64,000 nt of DNA, taken from contig NZ_JAFFPR010000060.1 of assembly GCF_016918735.1 (NCBI RefSeq), forward strand, positions 310,001 through 374,000, in the 5' to 3' direction. Below, piece after piece: positions 57,288-64,000 of this stretch (positions within the stretch are counted from its first letter, which is position 1; every line of letters starts with the position of its first letter). The notes under the pieces are model-generated. The model saw nothing but the letters and a program-made list of their open reading frames with translations, did not search any database and had not been told where the DNA came from. The position numbers and the translations under genes were made by a program. The DNA comes from Leptospira abararensis. GTDB taxonomy: Bacteria; Spirochaetota; Leptospiria; Leptospirales; Leptospiraceae.

Positions 57288-58585
57288 TGAAGTCATTATA
57301 CCTACAATTATTGTTTCTCTTACTCAATGTTTTTGTGATCATAGGTTGCAAAACCAAACTAGACCTTGGTGACGAATCTAAACTTCCAGTCATTTCAACC
57401 TTATTCAACAATCGAATGTTGTTACTCTTAAAGGGAACTTATGCAACAGATAATCCTTTGGACTGGGCTGAACTAAACAATGGAACCGGGGATTTGTATG
57501 TAGATGCACAAGGGGAAGGTCTCGACCCCACGATGACATTGGTGAATAGACCCAAAGCAGGTAATGTTCCTATCTTTTTAGATATTGGAGAGGTGAGAAT
57601 TTCCAGTAAATACCTGAAAGGATTAAACGAACTCACTCAAATTCGCGACACAGTAGATTCCAATAAATTTTGGGACTATATTGCACCGAACCGACAAGTT
57701 TTTTGTACGGTCACTTATTCATTTGATAACAACACTTGCACGGAAAGTAACGGAATACTCAAAGCTTCTGATTTCTTTAACGGAATCGGAGCACAATTTC
57801 CTTCCAATGACCCCTCTTCCCAGACAGAAAGTTGGGAGACTGCTTTACTTACCGGTCAACCTTGGCTTGGTCGCCAGTATTATTATGCTGCTATTTACTT
57901 TCGGTCTCTTGTGACTGGTTATGCACTTGATGCAGGACTTCCTGTAACCGGTCGTTTTGATAATAGACCTATTGTCAACGGGCTTAACATTGTTCCGCGT
58001 AACAACTATGTTGCGGGAACGACTTCGTCTGCGAAAAGTACCATTGTGCCTAAAATGTTTCCTGCTTTATACACCCAAATCCCTACCCAGGCAGATATGC
58101 AGATTCGAGATGGATTTGATCCGTATATTTTGGAAGTTCGAGTTAACTTAAAAGAAAATTTAATGTTACACTCTTATGTTACCAGTAGGTCTACGACAGT
58201 AACTTATGTCGGTGTGAGCGATATCTTTTTCGATCACAAAGGGGAAGGAGACGCTGGCGGAAATATTTTGACTAGGGCTCGCGTTATTTATCCGGAGACC
58301 GCTTCTAGTCTTACAATTTCAGGCGGCGGCAATTCTTTGTTACACTATTATGGCATCTTTAGACACCAGGAAACTGAATTTTTAAACGTTTTGCCTCTTG
58401 CGGCAACACCTGCAAAACAAAATGCAAAAATAAAATACCTAAATCCTGGTATTTATAAGGCGGTTTGTTTGGCGGATCTGATAAAGCAGGACGGATATCC
58501 TGACACTGTAGTACGTGAGACTACATTTAATATACCAGAATATCCGTTCCGACAAACATATAACGTTGATTTGACATGCCCTTAG
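57287..58585 (+). CDS. Lipoprotein of unknown function
   Basis: Protein of 432 residues starting at GTG 57287. The leader (KSLYLQLLFLLLNVFVIIGC) ends in a lipobox IIGC with Cys at about 21. No known domain. The mature part is mixed beta, with Asn/Thr-rich segments (VTRPKAGNVPIFLDIGEVRI type) and a conserved Cys pair near 145-155 (QVFCTVTYSFDNNTC). It is probably anchored in the outer membrane. The one-base overlap with the barrel gene indicates co-translation. Confidence 0.75.
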   Translation: MKSLYLQLLFLLLNVFVIIGCKTKLDLGDESKLPVISTLFNNRMLLLLKGTYATDNPLDWAELNNGTGDLYVDAQGEGLDPTMTLVNRPKAGNVPIFLDIGEVRISSKYLKGLNELTQIRDTVDSNKFWDYIAPNRQVFCTVTYSFDNNTCTESNGILKASDFFNGIGAQFPSNDPSSQTESWETALLTGQPWLGRQYYYAAIYFRSLVTGYALDAGLPVTGRFDNRPIVNGLNIVPRNNYVAGTTSSAKSTIVPKMFPALYTQIPTQADMQIRDGFDPYILEVRVNLKENLMLHSYVTSRSTTVTYVGVSDIFFDHKGEGDAGGNILTRARVIYPETASSLTISGGGNSLLHYYGIFRHQETEFLNVLPLAATPAKQNAKIKYLNPGIYKAVCLADLIKQDGYPDTVVRETTFNIPEYPFRQTYNVDLTCP

Positions 58586-58663
58586 TAAAAAATTAGTTTC
58601 TCTATTCAATTTTACTTTTTTTTTACTCCCGTTTTTTGTGAAGTTGGTAAAAGTACCAATCAT

Positions 58664-60514
58664 ATGAAAACGATATTGCTAAAACTCCGTTCCCTTCTTT
58701 CCAAGGATTCCCTCCCCCATGGAGAGTTGCAGTTTCCGATTCGCTTCAAACTCCTACTCATCACATCAGTTGTATTACTTGTCTCCATGTCAGGAATCAT
58801 CTTTCTCGCTTCCTATTTTTTCAGAAAGGATAGTGAGGTTCGAGTTAAAGAAAACAATATCAAAATCAATGAAATCTTATCATTAAAAGTAAAGTCCGAC
58901 TTACATTCAATAAAACAAGATGTTCATATTACAGCCTCTGCCATTTTAAGAAATCCGAACTCTGCCAATGCCATCGCCAAAGAGTTGTTTGAAGAAGATC
59001 AAAACTTTCTTTTAATTGGAGCCTATGATGTTAGTCTCGATCCAAAATTTGAAGCTTTAAACGACGATTTTTTACAAAAATACGATTACCAAAAATCAGA
59101 AGTAAAGGGATTACTCAGAAACATCCAACCCAAACTAAAAAAATCTTTTAGTGGGACTACCGTGATTTGGAATGCCAGTCCGCATTTTCGCCATCCCATC
59201 CTTTGTCTTAGTTTTCCACTTTCAGAATCCAAAGACACACATACGATCCTTGTCACTCTAGTGAAACTAGACAGTCTTTTAGATGCATTCCAAACCTCAG
59301 GACCAGTAGAAACCTTTCTAGTCAGTGAAGATGGAAGTGTTCTTGCGCATCCAGATGCGAAAGTTGTTCTCTCAGGAATTAATCTTAATGATCTTCCTAT
59401 TGTAGAACGAATGAAAAAGTCCACCGTAGACAATGGACAGTTTCGTTATGAATCTAAAGACGGTGTATCTTACCTTGGATCTTTCAAAAAACTTGGATTA
59501 GGTGGAGTAGGCGTTGTTTCCCAAGTTCGTGAAGCAAAAATTTTTGAAGAAGTAAATAACATTCAAAAACGGAATGTTTACATACTAATTGTCTCATTAG
59601 CTCTTTCTTTTATTTTTGTCTATGTTTTTGCTAAATCGTTATCAACCCCTATTCTAAAATTAGTAGATGCTTCAGAAGAAATTAGACGTGGAAACTACCA
59701 CATTGAACTCCATGCAACCAGCCATGATGAAATTGGAACGCTAACCAAATCGTTCGTAAGTATGGGACGAGGTTTGGAAGAACGTGAAAAACTAAAAGAT
59801 TCCTTTGGAAGATTCGTAAACCAAGACATCGCAGAACTTGCTGCCAAAGGAAAACTATCGATTGGTGGGCAAAGAAAGTATTGTACTATCTTTTTCTCTG
59901 ATATTAGAAGTTTCACAGCTATTTCCGAAAAGTTACAACCAGAAGAGGTTGTAGAATTTTTAAACCAATACATGACTGAGATGGTAAAATGTGTTCAAGA
60001 AACTGGTGGGACTGTAGATAAATTTATCGGTGATGCCATCATGGCCACTTGGGGAGCTCTTCGTGATTCAAAAGAACACGCAAAATCAACAGTAGAAGCA
60101 GCACTCCGTATGCGAGACAAACTCATTGAGTTTAACAAAGGAAGAGGAACTGTTAAAAAACCGATCATCCAAATCGGATGCGGAATTAACACTGGTTATG
60201 TGATTGCAGGACAAATTGGAAGTTCCGATAAAATGGAATACACCGTGATTGGAGATTCGGTCAATCTTGCATCTCGGGTAGAATCTTTAAATAAAGAAAC
60301 CCATACAGACATCCTCATCACAGAAACTACTTACCAAGAAGTGAAATCCGATTATCATGTGATAAGTATGGGGGAAATTGAATTAAAAGGAAAATCCAAA
60401 GCTCAAAAAGTATACGCTGTTCTTGGAAGAAAAACGGATCCCAATTATCCAAAAAATTTGAGCGAACTACAGAAGTTAGTTGGTATTACCGTAATGAAAA
60501 AGGGGAAAAAATGA
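58664..60514 (+). CDS. Cache-HAMP adenylate/guanylate cyclase
   Basis: Protein of 616 residues that should make cAMP or cGMP in response to a periplasmic signal. TM1 lies near 27-50 and TM2 near 306-327 (NVYILIVSLALSFIFVYVFA). Between them is a double-Cache-like sensor domain (about 60-300), including VSEDGSVLAHPDAKVV. A HAMP linker follows. The cyclase domain (about 405-595) has FFSDIRSFTAISEKL and FIGDAIMATWGAL with the metal Asp residues, and TVIGDSVNLASRVESL. Its stop overlaps the FecR gene start (ATGA, 60511-60514), so the two proteins are coupled. Confidence 0.92.
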   Translation: MKTILLKLRSLLSKDSLPHGELQFPIRFKLLLITSVVLLVSMSGIIFLASYFFRKDSEVRVKENNIKINEILSLKVKSDLHSIKQDVHITASAILRNPNSANAIAKELFEEDQNFLLIGAYDVSLDPKFEALNDDFLQKYDYQKSEVKGLLRNIQPKLKKSFSGTTVIWNASPHFRHPILCLSFPLSESKDTHTILVTLVKLDSLLDAFQTSGPVETFLVSEDGSVLAHPDAKVVLSGINLNDLPIVERMKKSTVDNGQFRYESKDGVSYLGSFKKLGLGGVGVVSQVREAKIFEEVNNIQKRNVYILIVSLALSFIFVYVFAKSLSTPILKLVDASEEIRRGNYHIELHATSHDEIGTLTKSFVSMGRGLEEREKLKDSFGRFVNQDIAELAAKGKLSIGGQRKYCTIFFSDIRSFTAISEKLQPEEVVEFLNQYMTEMVKCVQETGGTVDKFIGDAIMATWGALRDSKEHAKSTVEAALRMRDKLIEFNKGRGTVKKPIIQIGCGINTGYVIAGQIGSSDKMEYTVIGDSVNLASRVESLNKETHTDILITETTYQEVKSDYHVISMGEIELKGKSKAQKVYAVLGRKTDPNYPKNLSELQKLVGITVMKKGKK

Positions 60515-62412
60515 ATTTAGATAAACGAGACCGCCTCGTCCTATTCACCCTCTTAGCTGTTGCTCTACTATTTTCCCTTTTATTTTATTTGGATATCAAT
60601 CGCAAAATTGGGATTGGGGATAGAGAAGTTGTAGGGACCATCTTTTTTAAAAACAATATTGTTCAAAGAAAATTTGAAGATGAGGTGATTTGGGAAAAAC
60701 TAGAAAACAATAGTCCACTTACCAATAAAGATACAATCCGATCGGAAGCATATTCCGATGCACTCATTCGATTAAAAGATGGAACAGAAATCAATATTGA
60801 TGAAAATTCAATGTTTAACTTAGATTTGACGGGAGAAGAACCAAATCTTGAATTCACCCAAGGTTCCCTAGAAGTTAAAAAGAACGATACACAACCCAAT
60901 CAGCTCAAAATCACAAGTTCCGGCAGCGAAATCAATGTCGATTCTGGTAATGTTAAAATTGAAAGATCCAAAGAAAGAGAATTGAGTCTATTTGTTGAAA
61001 AAGGTAAAACAACGGTCAAACAAGACGGTAAGTCTGTTGCTGTAGAAGAGGGAAAAAAAGCTGAATTCAAAAAAACAGGAATCGAAATCAAAAAAATTCC
61101 CGTTGTATTGATTTCACCTTCTTCTCAAAAATTATTCTTTGCCGAACCAGAAGAAGTATCCGTTCACTTTCAATGGAAAGTCGAATCTGGGTATGAAAAT
61201 CCTATTTTGGAAATCTCCAGATCACCTAACTTTCAAATGACGCTAATCAACGAAAAGGTGGAAGGGAATCAAGCGGATTTTAAACTAAAAGAAGGTACCT
61301 TTTATTGGAGATTAAAGGTTAAAAACAAAGTTGGTTCGGGTAACGAATTCAGTGAAATCAATAAATTTTTTGTAACTAAATTGGAAGTCTTCCAAGGGGA
61401 ATCTCCTGAGCAAGGAACTGTAATCCCCTTCGTTCAGACATACCCACTTACTACTCTCACTTGGACTAAACTATCCACAGCTAATACTTATAAGTTGATT
61501 GTTTCCAATTCTCCTAAACTTACAAATCCGATAAAACTATTGGAAACAACGGCAACCCAAATATCTTATGATGATCTAAAGGAAGGTACCTACTATTGGA
61601 AGGTCATTGCCAAGTCATCATTTCCCGATACAAAAGATAGAGAGAGCCAAGTCCTTTCCTTTATCATCAAAAAACAAAACACAGTTCCTGCACCGAAATG
61701 GTTACGACCTTCTCCAGGATCTGAAATTTCCGCCGAAGAAATCAAACAGAACCAGGCTATCTTGATTTGGGATGGCAATGCAGAACTAAAATCATATCAG
61801 GTAAAAATTGCCAAAGATTCCAAAATGTCATCAATAATGTTTTCTGAAGAAACAGCTTCCAACTTTCTCGTCCCCAACTGGAATCAATTGGGGAAAGGAA
61901 CTTTTTTTGCAACAATCACTGGAAAATCAAAAGAAGGCAAAGAAACGGAAACCTCTTCCTTACTCAGTTTTACTATAGTAGACAAGAAGAAAAAACCGGA
62001 GCCTATAGAAGATCCAACAGAAAGCAAACCTGATCACAAATTAGAACCTAAATTAGAAATGATGTCTCCGAATGGAACCATTGTTCAAATGAAAGGAAAA
62101 TCCAGTTTAGACTTTCAATGGAAGGTAACAGGAGTGACAGGGGAAAAATATGATCTAGTTTTATACCAACACAGTGGAGATAAAAAGACAGCCATATATA
62201 AAATAACAACCAAAGATTCAAAACATAACTTAAAGGATTTAAGTATCCTAGATGAAGGATCTTTCTCTTGGGATCTCAGTGTGTATAAAGATTCGAACTT
62301 GTTAATATCCAGAAAGGGAAGTTTTATACTAGCATTGGATCAGTTTAAATCTTTAAAACCTTCTGACATTGAATTCATTTCTCCAAAACGGTTGTATAAA
62401 GAAAAAAGATGA
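60511..62412 (+). CDS. FecR-domain protein coupled to the cyclase
   Basis: Protein of 633 residues. One N-terminal membrane helix (about 10-26, FTLLAVALLFSLLFYLD) is followed by a FecR domain (about 55-185: TNKDTIRSEAYSDALIRLKDG, then LEFTQGSLEVKKND). Several fibronectin type III-like repeats (GTYYWKVIAKS type, about 230-500) follow, then a charged region. FecR domains are best known as periplasmic sensors of anti-sigma systems. No sigma factor is adjacent here. The 4-bp overlaps with the cyclase before and the FN3-like gene after argue for a single complex or pathway in the periplasm. Confidence 0.85.
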   Translation: MNLDKRDRLVLFTLLAVALLFSLLFYLDINRKIGIGDREVVGTIFFKNNIVQRKFEDEVIWEKLENNSPLTNKDTIRSEAYSDALIRLKDGTEINIDENSMFNLDLTGEEPNLEFTQGSLEVKKNDTQPNQLKITSSGSEINVDSGNVKIERSKERELSLFVEKGKTTVKQDGKSVAVEEGKKAEFKKTGIEIKKIPVVLISPSSQKLFFAEPEEVSVHFQWKVESGYENPILEISRSPNFQMTLINEKVEGNQADFKLKEGTFYWRLKVKNKVGSGNEFSEINKFFVTKLEVFQGESPEQGTVIPFVQTYPLTTLTWTKLSTANTYKLIVSNSPKLTNPIKLLETTATQISYDDLKEGTYYWKVIAKSSFPDTKDRESQVLSFIIKKQNTVPAPKWLRPSPGSEISAEEIKQNQAILIWDGNAELKSYQVKIAKDSKMSSIMFSEETASNFLVPNWNQLGKGTFFATITGKSKEGKETETSSLLSFTIVDKKKKPEPIEDPTESKPDHKLEPKLEMMSPNGTIVQMKGKSSLDFQWKVTGVTGEKYDLVLYQHSGDKKTAIYKITTKDSKHNLKDLSILDEGSFSWDLSVYKDSNLLISRKGSFILALDQFKSLKPSDIEFISPKRLYKEKR

Positions 62413-63428
62413 AACTAAATACTAAACGAATTCTTATATTATTTTGGTTTATCTCGTTTTCGATTGGAGCACAAGATGGAACCAAACTCATTGCATGGAA
62501 ACCGATTCCCGAAGCAAGTGGATACCAAATCCAGATCAAAGAAAAATCTGGCAAAATAGTTATCGATAAAAAAATTGATACCGCCTATCACTCCATCGAA
62601 GATCTCCCATCCGGTGTTTATCAAGTTAGGACAGCTCCCTTAAACTTATTTAAAAAACCTGCCGTTTGGTCTGCCTGGAAAGATTTAGAAGTCATCATCT
62701 CTGAAGCGCCTAAGGTAGTGATAGAAGAACAAAAGCCAATTATACTTCCAAAATCAGAATCAAAAGTTGAAAAAACTATAGCGAATGTTACTATCGAAGG
62801 GGAACACTTTTTAGAAGCGACCAAGGTAGATTTAACAAAGAAGAATGAGACACTTCCTATCTTAAGTAAGGAAGTGAAATCACCAGAACGTATTGACTTA
62901 AAAGTAGATACAACGGATGCAAAGTCAGGTCCTTATGATTTAACAGTCACCAATCCCTATCAGAAACCTAAGGTAGTTACGAATTTTGTTCAGGTTGAAG
63001 AACCAAAACACATGTCTACAGATACGAGCGAAGAATCTGAAAACTCAGGATCCAAAAGGCCGAAAGGGAAACTTTTTCGAGATTACACTTACGAAGAAAT
63101 GTTAGCATTTTTAAAAACTGATGTTGCAATCAATTGTAAAAACACAAAGATTCCAGCATTAACTTTGAGTGAATGCCATAAAACTTATGTTATATTAAAT
63201 TTTTCGAGCGAAGACAATCATTCTGTTTTTGAATTCTATAAATTGATTAACGAAAATGAATCTGATCGAATCAGTGCTTATCAATATTTTAGTAAAAACT
63301 GCTCGCCTAGATTCCGACCGGCCTTCGAAGGAATGGAATTACAATGGAAAAATCGAATCAATCTGGACCCCGATGAACGCCAATCGTTACTCCAAGAATT
63401 GACCAAATTTCGAAGTTGCCCGAGGTAA
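62409..63428 (+). CDS. Exported FN3-like protein
   Basis: Protein of 339 residues. An N-terminal leader (TKRILILFWFISFSIGAQ) is followed by an FN3-like segment (LIAWKPIPEASGYQIQIKEKSGKIV, about 25-100), a linker and another beta domain with TVTNPYQKP-type strands. The C-terminal third is helical and contains Cys residues (ALTLSECHKTY, YFSKNCSPRF). No enzyme motif is visible. It starts inside the end of the FecR gene. It probably works with FecR and the cyclase in the periplasm. Confidence 0.7.
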   Translation: MKLNTKRILILFWFISFSIGAQDGTKLIAWKPIPEASGYQIQIKEKSGKIVIDKKIDTAYHSIEDLPSGVYQVRTAPLNLFKKPAVWSAWKDLEVIISEAPKVVIEEQKPIILPKSESKVEKTIANVTIEGEHFLEATKVDLTKKNETLPILSKEVKSPERIDLKVDTTDAKSGPYDLTVTNPYQKPKVVTNFVQVEEPKHMSTDTSEESENSGSKRPKGKLFRDYTYEEMLAFLKTDVAINCKNTKIPALTLSECHKTYVILNFSSEDNHSVFEFYKLINENESDRISAYQYFSKNCSPRFRPAFEGMELQWKNRINLDPDERQSLLQELTKFRSCPR

Positions 63429-63480
63429 ATTCTTATTCTTTTGCTTGTAAGGAATCCCTTTTTTTAGTCCTATTAAGAGA

Positions 63481-64000
63481 ATGAGATACTCTTTGATTGC
63501 ATCGGTTGGAATCACGCTTGTCACAATCCAAGCACTTCATTCCGAACCATCCGTTCTAAGCCAAAATGTGAAAGAAGTCACAACTAGAATTCAAGATTTG
63601 GCCCTCTACCCTACTCTTTCTAAAAAAAGACTTTATGGTGCCGTTTCTAAAGGTGGTGCCATTCGATTTGATTTAAAGGCAGGGGAATCATCACCCCAGT
63701 CGATCGGGATCGGAGTGGCAACCGATGGCAAACTAAAAGAATGGGTTCTCACTGTATACTCAGGAAACGGCCAAAACGAAAATCCAACCATCTTAAGAAA
63801 AGAAAAGATCGAAGGGGAAGCGCAGTGGGTCTTTGAATTGTTAGCGCCGCCCGAAGAGATTACCGTAGAGATTCAAAACGTAAGCTCAGAAACTCCCGTG
63901 ACAGTTGTTGAAATTGTCCATGGTTATTATTATGGATATTCAGTGGATAAGGAAAACAACACCAAACCGCAACCACAGAATCCTACCAAACCAAATCCTA
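63481..64000 (+). CDS. Partial exported protein cut by the window end
   Basis: The frame opens at ATG 63481 and runs without a stop to the window end (173 codons). The start is preceded by AAGAG. The first residues (MRYSLIASVGITLVTIQALHSEP) look like a signal peptide. The body has beta-strand-rich sequence (GAIRFDLKAG, IGIGVATDG, QWVFELLAPPEEITVEIQ) and ends in a Pro/Asn-rich stretch (KPQPQNPTKPNP). No domain can be named. It lies 52 bp after the FN3-like gene and may belong to the same operon. Confidence 0.7.
   Translation, partial: MRYSLIASVGITLVTIQALHSEPSVLSQNVKEVTTRIQDLALYPTLSKKRLYGAVSKGGAIRFDLKAGESSPQSIGIGVATDGKLKEWVLTVYSGNGQNENPTILRKEKIEGEAQWVFELLAPPEEITVEIQNVSSETPVTVVEIVHGYYYGYSVDKENNTKPQPQNPTKPNP

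Noticed and set aside
1..64000. tRNA, rRNA, CRISPR arrays, prophage or IS elements
   Set aside because: I looked for acceptor stems with TTCRA arms, spaced direct repeats and transposase or integrase motifs and saw none; a computed search could still find weak cases.

Overview
The window looks like chromosomal DNA of a spirochaete of the genus Leptospira, probably a saprophytic or otherwise environmental species. The basis is the mix of gene families: FliD beside periplasmic and outer-membrane spirochaete proteins, many class III cyclases, SpoIIE-type phosphatases and FecR proteins, DUF2225, DUF455 and DUF5982 families, and many short-leader lipoproteins. The base composition is moderately AT-rich and genes sit tightly on both strands. 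The species call is inference. I see no rRNA, tRNA, CRISPR array, prophage or insertion sequence.

Layout. 1-584 is AT-rich DNA without a gene. 585-4957 (+) holds an FAD dehydrogenase, a ThDP enzyme and DusC. 5134-5622 is a DUF2721 membrane protein. 5623-6205 is a non-coding, GC-rich, hairpin-rich block that looks like a dispersed repeat. 6206-8795 (+) is a beta-oxidation pair (hydroxyacyl-CoA dehydrogenase and thiolase). 9011-9403 is an orphan membrane protein. 9471-11606 (-) carries OsmC and an Aer-like chemoreceptor. 11764-16966 (+) carries a SpoIIE-type phosphatase with a frameshifted C-terminus, a GPH sugar transporter, an adenylate/guanylate cyclase and a small lipoprotein. 16984-20691 carries a DUF4468-like protein, an anti-sigma-like small protein, PlsC, DapF and a methyltransferase. 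21047-23928 (-) is fliD with a co-translated unknown protein. Ppk and a GlcD-type oxidase follow at 24020-27521.

27630-35201 (+) is a heavy-metal efflux locus. Two small secreted proteins precede CzcC-like, CzcB-like, an extra outer-membrane-like protein and a CzcA-like pump whose TM4 motif fits the HME1 (Zn/Co/Cd) class. 35285-37832 (-) has a porin, a CxxCH cytochrome and a DUF455 protein. 37900-39040 (+) has an alkyltransferase-like protein and ThiD. 39049-41166 (-) is a GAF-GAF sigma-54 activator, divergent from a second SpoIIE phosphatase (41414) that overlaps tilS and is followed by engB. tilS is split by a one-base frameshift in an A10 tract. 45256-50318 (-) has an SprA-like metallopeptidase, a DUF1566 lipoprotein, an Omp85-like barrel and the biotin carrier plus biotin carboxylase of an acyl-CoA carboxylase. 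50413-54848 has an LtaS-like phosphoglycerol transferase, a small tandem-repeat secreted protein, a second PlsC-like protein and a helical exported protein. 55000-58585 (+) has DUF2225, TruA, a barrel protein and a lipoprotein. 58664-64000 (+) is a Cache-HAMP cyclase translationally coupled to a FecR protein and an FN3-like protein, then a gene cut by the window end.

The region is dominated by envelope and signalling functions. The most notable observations are the A10 frameshift in the normally essential tilS, a second homopolymer frameshift in a SpoIIE phosphatase, the 11-residue repeat protein, the non-coding repeat block and the unusual metal-efflux operon.
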